Assembly: GCF_021648855.1 (NCBI RefSeq)
Contig: NZ_JAKJHX010000019.1
Coordinates: forward strand, 1 to 31,092
DNA: 31,092 nucleotides
Direction: 5' to 3'
Source: Tychonema litorale BBK16
Lineage (GTDB): Bacteria > Cyanobacteriota > Cyanobacteriia > Cyanobacteriales > Microcoleaceae
The notes beneath the pieces are model-generated. The model saw nothing but the letters and a program-made list of their open reading frames with translations, made no database searches and was not told the DNA's origin. Positions 7,848-16,638 of this stretch are shown here, one piece after another. The position numbers were made by a program, and so were the translations under genes. Position 1 is the stretch's first letter. Each line of letters starts with the position of its first letter.

Positions 7848-8743
7848 TAAATATTCGATGAAACTTTAGGCGAATCAACTTTTACTACTTCCGAAATAGA
7901 CTCTTCTTCCACAGGGTCTAAATTGGGAAGCGGCATATGCTTCATTTCCCAAACTTTGAGCAAAATTAGATATTCATAAAAAGCTTGCAGCGTACACCAA
8001 GCCAATCCGGCTTGACCGTCAATAAATCCGCCTAGTAAAATATACATATAGAAGAAGCGCACAACTGGTCGTAAAGGCAAGCGCAAAGAAAAATCTTTCA
8101 AAGCACGGCGTCTTTCCACTTCCGAGGCGCCAAACAATAAATCCCACCAATTTACTTGACCTGCTGTCAATTGACGGAGGGTTTCAGCCGCTTCGTCAGT
8201 CGAGTAGCGGTTGTGCTTTTCAATCCAGCGAGAAAGACCTTTGCTGCAAGTATAGTGAGGGTAGGTTTCCTTCAGGAAGTGAGTTGGGCCTTTGCAAACT
8301 TCACGTTCGGTGTGACCGTAGTCGCTAAACCATACTTGGTCTTTGCGAAACAGGCGCATTTGATAGCGGGGATATTGAGTGCTGCGGCGAATCCAGCGAT
8401 CCATAAATATTACTTTTTCAGCGACGTAATAGCCAATATATTCTTGACTTTCGATCGCCTTTAAGCATTCAGTAAACAGTGCAGGGGTCATCCGCTCGTC
8501 AGCTTCGAGGATGTAAACCCATTCGTATTTGCAGGGGACTTCTTGCAACATCCAAGTCCGTTGTCGTCCGTGAGTTTCAAAAGGGTGCTGTACTATTTGC
8601 ACGGGATAGCTCTGAACAATCTCAAGGGTGCGATCGCTGCTGAAAGAATCAACTACAATGATATCGTCACAAAGCAGTGCCGATTCAATGCAAGCGGCGA
8701 TATCAATCTCTTCGTTGTAAGTCAGAATATAAATTGAGAACAT
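7847..8743 (-). CDS. Glycosyltransferase family 2 (WaaE/KdtX-like)
   Basis: A 298-residue GT-A fold enzyme that should transfer a sugar from a nucleotide sugar during cell-surface polysaccharide assembly on the cytoplasmic side. Motifs are the N-terminal SIYILTYNEEIDI, the nucleotide-binding VDSFSSDRT (about 31-39) and the acidic ILEADERMTP (about 78-87) replacing the classical DxD. C-terminal hydrophobic stretches (FFYMYILLGGFIDG) suggest membrane association. Overall it resembles the COG0463-type WaaE/KdtX glucosyltransferases, but donor and acceptor cannot be read from sequence. It follows the HpsJ-like gene on the same strand after 86 bp, so both may serve exopolysaccharide. The ATG at 8743 is preceded by a weak GGGA. 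Confidence 0.85.
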   Translation of the reverse strand: MFSIYILTYNEEIDIAACIESALLCDDIIVVDSFSSDRTLEIVQSYPVQIVQHPFETHGRQRTWMLQEVPCKYEWVYILEADERMTPALFTECLKAIESQEYIGYYVAEKVIFMDRWIRRSTQYPRYQMRLFRKDQVWFSDYGHTEREVCKGPTHFLKETYPHYTCSKGLSRWIEKHNRYSTDEAAETLRQLTAGQVNWWDLLFGASEVERRRALKDFSLRLPLRPVVRFFYMYILLGGFIDGQAGLAWCTLQAFYEYLILLKVWEMKHMPLPNLDPVEEESISEVVKVDSPKVSSNI

Positions 8744-8829
8744 TCCCAGCTTTCAGTAAGGGCAAACTATTAAGCAGATCAAGTATTTCTTAGAGATGTC
8801 TCTATCGGCGCGATCCCGCTTTTCGCAGG

Positions 8830-9660
8830 TCAACTTTGGCGGCCACCAAACCGGGGAATCCCCATGCTTCTCAATCCAGTCCAACCAACAGTAATGTAAC
8901 CGATCGCCAATAATAAACTGCTGATGCCCGTCTGCAAACTAGAATTTCGCGATCGAGTTCTCAACTCTTTCTCTTTTTGTTGCTTCCGGGTACTAATCTC
9001 TTTCCGGGCTTGGCTTGGGAGTTCTTGGGCTTGCTGTTCCAGAAATTTGTCTAGGGCTTTCGGGTCATTTTTCGACTCCTGAAGCACGGCTTTCAATTCC
9101 TTGGGAACCTCTGGGCTCTTGAGTGCTTGGGCCATTTGTGCCTCGTTTTGCAGCAGCGCCGCTATCTGACTGCGGCGCTGGCTTTTAAGCTGTTCTATCT
9201 GAGCTTTGAACTGAGCGCTTTTAATTTGTTCCTCCAGTTGACCCTCAGCTTGTCCTGCTTCCCTCTCGACTTGAATAATGGCTTCCTTGAGTTCCAACCG
9301 AGTATTGTTGAGGTGAACTGGCACCAGAGATAGATAAACTAGCCCTAGGAAGCTGGAGAGTAAAAGCGCCCAGAATCTTAAATCAAGCAAAACATTGCGC
9401 CGTTCGATAGAGACTCCTGTGCTACTGTCCACCCAAAAGCCGGTCATCAGTAGGGCTATACCCATTAAAGGAATAATACCTCGGTCAACTACCTGAGTGG
9501 CGGCGGCCAACTGCCAGCCTCGATTGAGAATGTCGGAGGTTTCTCCCGGTAGTGACAGAACAATGCAGTCAAGCAAAGCAGAGAGAATCAAGATAATCCC
9601 GACTACTTTTAGAGTTCGAGCGGCTACAGAAGAAAATTGACGGCTATTAGTGGCTTTCAT
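8830..9660 (-). CDS. HpsJ-like membrane protein
   Basis: A 276-residue membrane protein resembling the cyanobacterial HpsJ family, named for a role in hormogonium polysaccharide and gliding motility in Nostoc. Predicted helices lie at about 17-37, 61-77 and 93-113, and one near the C-terminus (about 243-263, SSLLLAIGYITVGWTGL). Between the third and fourth is a long, charged, coiled-coil-prone region of about 120 residues (QVEREAGQAEGQLEEQIKSAQ). The phrase QVVDRGIIPLMGIALLMTGFW fits what I recall of the family. The ATG at 9660 has CAGGA upstream. It lies just upstream of a glycosyltransferase on the same strand. Function is assigned by family resemblance only. Confidence 0.7.
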   Translation of the reverse strand: MKATNSRQFSSVAARTLKVVGIILILSALLDCIVLSLPGETSDILNRGWQLAAATQVVDRGIIPLMGIALLMTGFWVDSSTGVSIERRNVLLDLRFWALLLSSFLGLVYLSLVPVHLNNTRLELKEAIIQVEREAGQAEGQLEEQIKSAQFKAQIEQLKSQRRSQIAALLQNEAQMAQALKSPEVPKELKAVLQESKNDPKALDKFLEQQAQELPSQARKEISTRKQQKEKELRTRSRNSSLQTGISSLLLAIGYITVGWTGLRSMGIPRFGGRQS

Positions 9661-10181
9661 ACATTCCTGTTGGATAATTCTACACCGTTAGATTCAAGGC
9701 GGTAGTTGACTGGATTTTATTGAACGAGTTAAGTTATTTTCCACCAAAACAGCTCGTTCCGATACCCGCTTCGACTTTCCCCTCGGTTTTATTGGCTGCG
9801 GTTTAGACCCCGAACCAGTGAGTTTGTGTACAGGTATACAGAGTTTGGTACGGGAGGCTGGGCGCTGCTGGGGGTTGGTGTGGAGCTTTGTCAAGATAGC
9901 ACCCAGAAACGGCCAAATGCTGAACTCGCCCGATTTTATCTAGCTTACAGAGTAGTTCTGCACGCTCGTTAGTGGTGGTGGGACTCAATCCCCTGTCTTA
10001 TAGTAATTGATATTAAGAGAGTGCTGGAATAAATAATTCTTCCATAACCTTTTTAGCTTTAGTTACCAATTACTAATTATTAGCAAGTTGAGTAATTTAT
10101 TTTTCAATTGGGAAAGTGCAAATTCTTACTTTTATTGGTAGGATGGTTCAACGCTGCTCAAATTCGCTGTTGGTGAAAAGA
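9661..10181. other. Divergent intergenic region, possible gene remnant
   Basis: About 520 bp between divergent genes. On the minus strand about 9694-9988 two overlapping short frames (66 and 61 codons) read as protein-like text in different phases (SERAVLVENNLTRSIKS and ERAELLCKLDKIGRVQHL), which could be a frameshifted fragment of an older gene. I do not recognise the family. The 10,000-10,110 stretch is AT-rich and may hold the promoter of the downstream nucleotidyltransferase. GTG (10116) and ATG (10143) are alternative upstream starts for that gene. Confidence 0.35.
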
Positions 10182-10676
10182 ATGATTTCTGGTGTTTACA
10201 GGTTGAGTGAACTTTCTGTTGCGATCGCCTCAAATCCGGCTCAGTGGCGTCCGATCGTGTTTACCAACGGCTGCTTCGATATCTTACACGCAGGGCACGT
10301 CCGCTATTTGCAGCAGGCAAGAGCTTTGGGGCGATCGCTTATAGTGGGATTGAATAGCGATGCTAGCGTACAAGGTATCAAGCCTCAGCAGCCGGGATTA
10401 CCTCCACGCCCGATCGTACCAGAAGACCAACGAGCCGAAGTTTTAGCCGCCCTCAAAGCGGTAGACGCTGTAGTAATTTTTTCCGAAAGTACCGCAACTC
10501 AACTCATCACTAGCCTGAAGCCAGATATATATGTTAAAGGAGGCGACTATCAAATAGAAACATTACCCGAAGCACCGGCTGTTCTAACCTCCGGTGGCAA
10601 GATTTCTTTGATCCAAATAGAAGTTCCGAGCTCTACCAGTGCGATCGTCCAACGCATTTTGCAGTTAAGGCCTTAA
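10182..10676 (+). CDS. HldE/RfaE2-type nucleotidyltransferase (heptose-1-phosphate adenylyltransferase-like)
   Basis: A 164-residue cytidylyltransferase-fold protein resembling the C-terminal adenylyltransferase domain of HldE, which makes ADP-D-glycero-beta-D-manno-heptose for lipopolysaccharide. Seen: VFTNGCFDILHAGHVRYL with the HxGH motif at His36-His39, VGLNSDASVQGIK, a DQRAEVLAAL helix and the end motif STSAIVQRIL (ISSTS-like). The kinase domain is absent, so it is the stand-alone form. The ATG at 10182 (MISGVYRLSEL) was chosen because it fits family length. GTG 10116 and ATG 10143 add a weak, unlikely N-terminus. It ends 18 bp before the MBOAT gene, so the two are probably cotranscribed. 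The true substrate may be another sugar phosphate. Confidence 0.8.
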   Translation: MISGVYRLSELSVAIASNPAQWRPIVFTNGCFDILHAGHVRYLQQARALGRSLIVGLNSDASVQGIKPQQPGLPPRPIVPEDQRAEVLAALKAVDAVVIFSESTATQLITSLKPDIYVKGGDYQIETLPEAPAVLTSGGKISLIQIEVPSSTSAIVQRILQLRP

Positions 10677-10694
10677 TATCAAATTCGGTGGCAC

Positions 10695-12167
10695 ATGACT
10701 TTTATTTCCCTTCAATACGCCCAATTTTTGCTAGCTTTGTTCGTGGCTTATTGGTTGGTTCCGCTCAAGTGGTGGCGATTGTCAATCATGCTGATTGCTA
10801 GTCTGATTTTTTATGCTTCGCTGCAAATTTGGTACATTCCTCTGCTGTTAGTCGGTACTGTGTTTAATTATGGCTTGGCGATGGCGATCGGAGAACCACT
10901 AGATTGGCGGATCGCTAACGAATCTTGGAACCGTCGCCGTTGGTTGATGCTGTGGAGCGGAATTAGCCTGAATGTCTTGCTGCTTCTAGGTTTTAAGTAT
11001 GTGCCTTTTTTCTTAAGTTCGATCGGCAATTTGTTAAATTGGCCTGTTGCTTTAGACGGCGCTGAGTGGGTAAAAACTCACATAATTGCACCTTTAGGAT
11101 TGAGTTTTTTTTGCTTTGAGTGCATTGCTTATTTAATTGACGTGTATCGAGGTGCACCGGCGGCGAATTCACTGCTGCACTTTGCCACTTACAAATTGTT
11201 TTTCCCGAAACTAATTTCTGGGCCAATTACTCGGTATCACAACTTAATTTATCAACTAAAATCCCAGGAATTTCCGACAGTAGATCGGATTGCTGAGGGA
11301 CTTTGGTCGATCGCATCCGGTGCGGTCAAAAAAGGACTTTTGGCTGATAATTTGGGAATTTATGTTGATTTAAGTTTCACCAACTTGCAGCGGGCGGGAA
11401 GCGAAGATTTGTGGCTGGCGATTTTCGCTTACGGCTTGCAACTCTATCTCGATTTTAGCGCTTATGTGGACATGGCACGCGGTACTGCTTTGCTGCTGGG
11501 TTGGTATTTGCCACCCAATTTTGATTTTCCTTATTTTAGTGCTAGCATAGCGGATTTTTGGCGGCGCTGGCACATGACTTTGGGTGATTGGCTGCGGAAC
11601 TATTTGTATTTTCCGTTGGGAGGTTCGCGAGTTAGTTTGTGGCGTACTTGTCTGAATTTGTTGATTGTCATGTTAGTGGCTGGAATTTGGCACGGTGCGG
11701 CTTGGGGATTTATTATTTGGGGAGGATTACATGGTTTGGCTTTGGTGGTACACAGGCTGACTGATGTGGTGTTTAAGCGGTTGCGGCTGGAGTTTTTGTG
11801 GGAAAGTGCGATCGGCATTTTCATCGGTTGGTTATTAACTCAAACTATGGTTTTTGGTAGTTGGATATTTTTCCGGCTTCCCGATTTGAAAGACTCTACA
11901 TCGGTAATTTCCCATTTGTGGGGACATCCTGCGGATATCCAATTTTCCCATAAAGTTTATGTGGAAGCCCTGGGTTTGGAAAGAGTGCAGTTAAGTTGGA
12001 TGTTGGGGGCTTTGGCGGTAGCGATGCTGGTTAATTATACCCTAATTAGAGGTTTGAAGTTGGAGTTAAATTGGCCTTTGAAGTTGATGTTAGTACCACT
12101 CTGTTTATATGCAGTTTGGATTTTAGCACCGGAGGGTGGTTTACCTTATATCTACTTTGATTTTTAA
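10695..12167 (+). CDS. MBOAT family membrane-bound O-acyltransferase (AlgI/DltB-like)
   Basis: A 490-residue polytopic membrane protein that should transfer acyl groups, usually acetyl, to extracytoplasmic polysaccharide or other hydroxyl acceptors. About ten hydrophobic segments are visible. Family signatures are FFPKLISGPITRYHNL, YLDFSAYVDMARGTALLLGW, ADFWRRWHMTLGDWLRNYLYFPLGGSR and the active-site region with His333 (WHGAAW) and His346 (WGGLHGLAL). The start at 10695 gives the usual MTFISLQYAQFLL beginning. It follows the nucleotidyltransferase by 18 bp. No AlgJ/DltD-like partner is adjacent, so the acceptor is unknown. The C-terminus (EGGLPYIYFDF) matches cyanobacterial MBOAT ends, a family-knowledge judgement. 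Confidence 0.9.
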   Translation: MTFISLQYAQFLLALFVAYWLVPLKWWRLSIMLIASLIFYASLQIWYIPLLLVGTVFNYGLAMAIGEPLDWRIANESWNRRRWLMLWSGISLNVLLLLGFKYVPFFLSSIGNLLNWPVALDGAEWVKTHIIAPLGLSFFCFECIAYLIDVYRGAPAANSLLHFATYKLFFPKLISGPITRYHNLIYQLKSQEFPTVDRIAEGLWSIASGAVKKGLLADNLGIYVDLSFTNLQRAGSEDLWLAIFAYGLQLYLDFSAYVDMARGTALLLGWYLPPNFDFPYFSASIADFWRRWHMTLGDWLRNYLYFPLGGSRVSLWRTCLNLLIVMLVAGIWHGAAWGFIIWGGLHGLALVVHRLTDVVFKRLRLEFLWESAIGIFIGWLLTQTMVFGSWIFFRLPDLKDSTSVISHLWGHPADIQFSHKVYVEALGLERVQLSWMLGALAVAMLVNYTLIRGLKLELNWPLKLMLVPLCLYAVWILAPEGGLPYIYFDF

Positions 12168-12237
12168 AGGATTATCCTAAAGATGCCGATGACCAATGCC
12201 CAATGCCCGCAGAGGATTTACAAGTAATTAACCGAAC

Positions 12238-13065
12238 TTAATGTTTTTGATAAGAACACCAGTCACTCCAGCTACCAGGATAAAGTTTGGCATTGGGAAT
12301 TCCGGCTATTTCTAAAGACAATAAATTCACGCAAGCCGTCACCCCAGAACCACAATAAACCATAATTTCTTCAGCAGTTTCTAATTCCATCCAACGCTGC
12401 TTTTGTTCGGAAGGCGATCGCACTTTTGACCTCTCATTCGTCACATCTTGCCAAGGATAGTTGACAGCACCAGGAATATGACCTGCAATGGGGTCGATCG
12501 GCTCCCGCAAGCCAAGATAGCGATCGCCCTCTCGCGAATCAACCAAAACAATTCCCGGCAGTTCCTTTCGCGTTTTTACAGCCTCCATATCAACAATCAA
12601 GTCCGATCGCAATTCCGGCACAAACTCACCCTCACCAGATTCCGGCAAAATATTTGTCACCGCATATCCCGCCGCTTTCCAACCACTAAATCCCCCATCT
12701 AATACTGCTACTTTACTATGTCCCATATACCGCAGTAGCCACCACAATCGAGCAGCAAAAGCAAATCGTGAATCATCATAGACGACGACTAAAGTTTCTT
12801 GCAACTTAATACCAATTAAACTCAATTTATCAGCTAATTTGGTAATATTTGGCAGTGGATGTCTCCCACCATGCTTCTCAACTGGACTGGCGAGATCCCG
12901 GTTTAAATCTAAATAAAAAGCTCCGGGAATATGACTTTCTTGATATTGTTTTTGTCCAAGTTCGGCATCGGCGAGAGAAAACCGACAATCAATAATTACG
13001 ACTTGCTGATTTTCGGTATTCGCGGCTAACCATTCAGGAGAAACTATCAAATTACTGTCAGTCAT
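12238..13065 (-). CDS. Two-domain rhodanese (thiosulfate/3-mercaptopyruvate sulfurtransferase)
   Basis: A 275-residue cytoplasmic sulfurtransferase that moves sulfane sulfur from thiosulfate or 3-mercaptopyruvate to thiophilic acceptors. Two rhodanese domains are in tandem: an inactive N-terminal one ([23 protein letters not shown]) and a catalytic C-terminal one with the loop CGSGVTA, nucleophile Cys238. The loop CGSGVT is commoner in mercaptopyruvate-type enzymes (SseA), while thiosulfate-type enzymes often have CRxGx[RT]. Substrate preference is therefore only suggested. Linker features [15 protein letters not shown] and [13 protein letters not shown] are diagnostic. The ATG at 13065 lies beside a heptamer array that replaces a normal ribosome binding site. 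It converges on the MBOAT gene. Confidence 0.93.
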   Translation of the reverse strand: MTDSNLIVSPEWLAANTENQQVVIIDCRFSLADAELGQKQYQESHIPGAFYLDLNRDLASPVEKHGGRHPLPNITKLADKLSLIGIKLQETLVVVYDDSRFAFAARLWWLLRYMGHSKVAVLDGGFSGWKAAGYAVTNILPESGEGEFVPELRSDLIVDMEAVKTRKELPGIVLVDSREGDRYLGLREPIDPIAGHIPGAVNYPWQDVTNERSKVRSPSEQKQRWMELETAEEIMVYCGSGVTACVNLLSLEIAGIPNAKLYPGSWSDWCSYQKH

Positions 13066-13069
13066 ATAT

Positions 13070-13166
13070 TGGTGAATTGGGAATTGGGAATTGGGAATCG
13101 GGGATTGGGGATTGGGAATCGGGAATCGGGGATTGGGGATTTGTGAATTGGTGAATTGGGGATTCG
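13070..13166. repeat. Heptamer array (gggaatt/ggggatt) between minus-strand genes
   Basis: About a dozen units of gggaatt, gggaatc and ggggatt, with some 8-base variants at the low-copy edge (ggtgaatt). It fills nearly all the space between the rhodanese start and the end of the next gene. Confidence 0.85.
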
Positions 13167-13180
13167 GTTTGATTTAAAGT

Positions 13181-14173
13181 CTATCGAGAAGGTGTTTTTT
13201 TGTCAGTTGATTCTTTTTCAGGAGTAGGCTTTTTGAGTTCGGCTTTCTCAGCAGATTCTTTTTTAGAATTAGATTTTTTAGAATTAGCTTTCTCAGCAGC
13301 TTCTTTTTCAGCATTAGACTTTTTAGAATCAGCTTTCTCAGCAGCTTCTGTTTCAGCAGTTGCGGGAAGTGAAGTAGGAGAAGGAAGAGTTACTGCTGAT
13401 TCTTGAGCGTAGATCAGATACTTTTGATACTCCGCTACTTTTGTAACAGCTACTTCGTGATTAGGACTTGATGACGGCACTCTCCTCATCAAAGATACCG
13501 CTTCTTGCCAGCGATTAGCAACGACATTCCATTCTTCTTTGGTTTTTGCGGCTCGCCCTAAATCCGCTGCTTTCACGGCACTATTAACTGCATCTCGAAA
13601 CGGATCTGGTGCTGTTGCTAAATTCGGTGTTTCGACTAGGTTTTTGCCCGCAGTTACTACTGGTTCATTCAACATTTTACCTACAAATGCAGCTACTGCG
13701 ATCGCCAAAATTCCAGTCACAATACCGACTACAATGAAAGTCGATCGCAGTCTGTTCTCCAATCCAGTAATTTCTGGCTGTATCGCTTCGATATTCTTCA
13801 CAGTTTCCATGTTGTTTGAGCTATTAGCAACCATAATATTTGACGATAATTCTTCTGGCAAGTTTTGTTGGGCAAAAATTTTACCATCCAAAGTAAACTC
13901 TTCACTCCAAACAGAAGTAAGTTGACCGATTTCTCGACCATAAACTTTCACCAAACGAATTGAATCTGGCTGCAAAGCAGTTAATTCGCTACGGACAAAT
14001 TCAACAGATTTATCTTGTGCAGGTACTGGCGAACCATCAATAATTACGTCCAAGCAATCACCATTCAGATTAACTGTAACGATGATTTCTTCCGATTGTC
14101 GCTGACCAAGAAAAGATGCAATCGCCTCTGGGTTTCCCTGTTTGGCAAGTTCCTGAAAATTAAGCTCTGTCAT
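13181..14173 (-). CDS. Single-pass membrane protein with Lys/Glu/Ser-rich repetitive tail
   Basis: A 330-residue protein of unknown function. Residues 1-100 form a small conserved-looking cyanobacterial domain beginning ELAKQGNPEAIASFLG and including RLVKVYGREIGQLTSVWSEE, apparently cytoplasmic. One membrane helix spans about 144-165 (FIVVGIVTGILAIAVAAFVG). The following 100 residues (DPFRDAVNSAVKAADLGRAA, EEWNVVANRWQEAVSLM) resemble tetratricopeptide-like helical text found after such helices. The tail from about 270 is degenerate repeats of AEKxxSKKSNxEKE, likely disordered and strongly basic/acidic. The ATG at 14173 follows CAGGTG. No partner gene is evident. Confidence 0.7.
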   Translation of the reverse strand: MTELNFQELAKQGNPEAIASFLGQRQSEEIIVTVNLNGDCLDVIIDGSPVPAQDKSVEFVRSELTALQPDSIRLVKVYGREIGQLTSVWSEEFTLDGKIFAQQNLPEELSSNIMVANSSNNMETVKNIEAIQPEITGLENRLRSTFIVVGIVTGILAIAVAAFVGKMLNEPVVTAGKNLVETPNLATAPDPFRDAVNSAVKAADLGRAAKTKEEWNVVANRWQEAVSLMRRVPSSSPNHEVAVTKVAEYQKYLIYAQESAVTLPSPTSLPATAETEAAEKADSKKSNAEKEAAEKANSKKSNSKKESAEKAELKKPTPEKESTDKKTPSR

Positions 14174-14530
14174 AGCTGAACACCTGATTTTTTGATAATT
14201 GACAGTCGTTAAAAGGCAGAAGGTAGAAGCCAGTAATAAGTTAGAAATCAGTAGCTTTTTTTATTTTAAAATACAATAACTTAAATTCAATCCACAGTAT
14301 AACAGAACTTAGGCATTTTTAATGATGTTGCGTGTCAGATGGCACACTCCGACCAAAGAACCGGATTTTTTAGTAAATCTGCGGGCTGTAACCTGTGTAT
14401 TTTCGTCCCAGGCGTCCTAGACTATTGAGATTTGAGATTGCATAATTGTGCGATCGCAGTACAATTGACCAATGGCTAGTGATACCATCAGCCAACCTGT
14501 TTAGCCAATACTAGATTAATCGATCGCACC
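14174..14530. other. Divergent intergenic region upstream of glmU
   Basis: About 360 bp between divergent genes, AT-rich at 14250-14310, with one HIP1 site near 14451. It probably contains promoters for both flanking genes. I see no clear repeats, RNA gene or convincing -35/-10 pair. Confidence 0.45.
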
Positions 14531-15913
14531 ATGATAGCAATAGCAATTTTAGCGGCTGGACGCGGCACGCGCATGAAATCCGACTTACCCAAAGTTTTAC
14601 ACCAATTGGGCGGTCGAACTCTAGTTGAACGAGTCCTCAACAGTTGTCAAGAAATTGAAATTTCCCGGCGACTTGTCATCGTCGGTTATCGCAGCGAACT
14701 TGTGAAAGAATCTCTGCTAGGAAATCAAGAATTACCAGCAACAGAAAATCAGGAATTTCCGCCTCTAGAATTTGTTGAACAAACCGAACAATTGGGAACT
14801 GGTCACGCTATCCAACAATTGCTACCTTATTTAAAGGGATTTCCAGGAGATTTGCTAGTGTTAAATGGGGACGTGCCTTTGTTGCGATCGCAAACTCTCA
14901 AACACTTGGTAGAAACTCATCAACAGCACAAAAACTCTGCTACTTTGCTAACAGCAAATTTGCCTAATCCCCAAGGATATGGACGAGTATTTACAGACAG
15001 TCAAAACTTGGTAGAAGAAATTATAGAAGACCGCGATTGCACAATACCTCAAAAGCAAAATTGCCGCATCAATGCAGGTGTTTATTGTTTTCACTGGCCG
15101 CATTTGGAAAAAGTATTGCCGGGATTGAAAGCAGACAATAACCAAAAAGAATATTATCTGACTGACACGGTAAAATACATGAATCCGGTGATGGCGGTGG
15201 ATGTCGCAGATTATCAGGAAATCTTGGGAATTAACGATCGCAAACATTTGGCCACAACTTCCGATATTTTGCAAACGCGGATCAAGGATAAGTGGATGGC
15301 GGCCGGAGTCACACTCATCGACCCCAACAGCATTACAATCGATGATACCGTAGAGTTACAGGCGAATGTGGTACTTGAGCCACAAACGCATTTGCGGGGG
15401 AAAACTGCGATCGCCTCTGGAAGTCGCATCGGCCCCGGTAGTTTGATTGAAAACAGTCAAATTGGAGAAAATGTGACTGTACTTTATTCGGTAGTTTCTG
15501 ATAGTATTGTATCTGAAAATTCACGAGTTGGCCCCTACGCACATCTGCGGGGACACGCAGAAATTGGGGCAAATTGTCGGGTTGGCAATTTTGTGGAGTT
15601 AAAAAATACTCAAATAGGCGATCGGACTAATGTTGCTCACTTATCTTATTTGGGTGACGCGACTTTAGGAGAAAAAGTGAATGTCGGTGCTGGGACGATT
15701 ACCGCCAATTACGACGGAGTGAACAAGCACAAAACGACTATAGGCGATCGGACTAAAACAGGTTCTAATACCGTGCTGGTTGCGCCAATAACAGTGGGTG
15801 AAGATGTGACTGTGGCGGCGGGTTCTGTGGTGACGGAAGATGTGCCAAATGATTGTTTAGTGGTGGCTCGTGCGAGACAAGTTGTCAAGCCTGGTTGGAA
15901 GCTGAAACATTAG
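14531..15913 (+). CDS. glmU: Bifunctional GlmU: UDP-GlcNAc pyrophosphorylase / GlcN-1-P acetyltransferase
   Basis: A 460-residue cytoplasmic enzyme that acetylates glucosamine-1-phosphate and then couples it to UTP, giving UDP-N-acetylglucosamine for peptidoglycan and lipopolysaccharide. The N-terminal pyrophosphorylase has the signature [22 protein letters not shown] (about 6-27) and VLNGDVPLL. The C-terminal half is a left-handed beta-helix of hexapeptide repeats ([30 protein letters not shown]). His370 in [11 protein letters not shown] is the expected acetyltransferase base. The ATG at 14531 gives the standard N-terminus [13 protein letters not shown] strong hairpin follows the stop, and the gene seems to be transcribed alone. 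Confidence 0.97.
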   Translation: MIAIAILAAGRGTRMKSDLPKVLHQLGGRTLVERVLNSCQEIEISRRLVIVGYRSELVKESLLGNQELPATENQEFPPLEFVEQTEQLGTGHAIQQLLPYLKGFPGDLLVLNGDVPLLRSQTLKHLVETHQQHKNSATLLTANLPNPQGYGRVFTDSQNLVEEIIEDRDCTIPQKQNCRINAGVYCFHWPHLEKVLPGLKADNNQKEYYLTDTVKYMNPVMAVDVADYQEILGINDRKHLATTSDILQTRIKDKWMAAGVTLIDPNSITIDDTVELQANVVLEPQTHLRGKTAIASGSRIGPGSLIENSQIGENVTVLYSVVSDSIVSENSRVGPYAHLRGHAEIGANCRVGNFVELKNTQIGDRTNVAHLSYLGDATLGEKVNVGAGTITANYDGVNKHKTTIGDRTKTGSNTVLVAPITVGEDVTVAAGSVVTEDVPNDCLVVARARQVVKPGWKLKH

Positions 15914-15919
15914 TTAATT

Positions 15920-15952
15920 ATATCCCCGACTTCTTGGAGAAGTCGGGGATAT
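15920..15952 (+). terminator. Strong stem-loop after glmU
   Basis: A perfect 15-bp stem, atatccccgacttct (15920-15934) and its complement (15938-15952), with loop tgg, starting seven bases after the glmU stop. There is no long U-run behind it, so it is either a factor-assisted terminator or a dispersed cyanobacterial palindrome acting as a 3' stabiliser. Confidence 0.7.
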
Positions 15953-16043
15953 CGATTAATAGTTAGTATTGATTATGAAAGCCAATTAGTTTATATCAAA
16001 TATATTCTCACCCATGCTGAGTATGATAAGGAGAAATGGAAAA

Positions 16044-16448
16044 ATGACCCTTACTTTTAATCCAGATAAATACAAACAGTTATTGTTTCATTATCAGCCG
16101 AAAATAATTAGAAACGAAGCGAATAATGAAAAGGCTCTGGCTATGGTGGAAGAGTTGATGCACCGAGGCGATCGCACTCCTGAAGAAAATGAGTTATATG
16201 AATTGCTGATTGCCTTGATTGAAAAATTTGAGCAAGAATACTACGCACCAGGAACCACAGCTACGCCTCGTTCAATCTTGCTGTTTTTGATGGAACAAAG
16301 AGAGTTACAAGCTGCGGATTTGGTGCCCGTTATGGGTTCTGAAAAAAGAGTCTTTGAAGTGGTTAATGGTGAGGGAGATATTGGTAAGGAGTTGGCATTG
16401 ATTCTGGGCAGTTTTTTTCATGTAGAGCCGAGTTTGTTTTGTAATTAA
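16044..16448 (+). CDS. Orphan HigA-like antitoxin / XRE-family regulator
   Basis: A 134-residue protein of the COG5499 type: an N-terminal helical region (ALAMVEELMHRGDRTPEENELYELLIALIEKFE) and a C-terminal helix-turn-helix (LLFLMEQRELQAADLVPVMGSEKRVFEVVNG, about 80-115). HigA antitoxins of this type neutralise the HigB mRNase and repress their own operon. Here no HigB-size frame exists upstream: only about 90 bp separates it from the glmU hairpin, and nothing suitable follows. The ATG at 16044 is preceded by AAGGAG about ten bases away. An upstream in-frame ATG at 16014 is weaker. The helix-turn-helix deviates from the usual SxxSxxLNG pattern, so DNA binding may be altered. Confidence 0.7.
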   Translation: MTLTFNPDKYKQLLFHYQPKIIRNEANNEKALAMVEELMHRGDRTPEENELYELLIALIEKFEQEYYAPGTTATPRSILLFLMEQRELQAADLVPVMGSEKRVFEVVNGEGDIGKELALILGSFFHVEPSLFCN

Positions 16449-16497
16449 GGAAAGTGACATTAAGGGCGATCGGACTTATATCTGATAAATTTTTGTA

Positions 16498-16554
16498 GGG
16501 GCGGGTTCACCAACAATATCTAACAAGTACCAACAATCTGAATAAACCCGCCCC
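16498..16554. repeat. Inverted repeat ggggcgggtt, likely 3' element of the HigA-like gene
   Basis: Arms ggggcgggtt (16498-16507) and aacccgcccc (16545-16554) are perfectly complementary with a 37-base loop. The element 'gtaggggcgggttcacc' is a dispersed repeat type in this group. It could terminate either convergent gene. Confidence 0.6.
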
Positions 16555-16638
16555 CACCCAACAGTAAATCGCAAACCACCTCTTTATTGATATAGTTATT
16601 CATCAGGGGCGATCGCTCCTTTCTAATGGCGAGAGGCT

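Noticed and set aside
13200..13406. Plus-strand 68-codon frame rich in Ser/Phe/Ala
   Set aside because: It is the antisense reading of the Lys/Glu/Ser repeat tail of the membrane protein.
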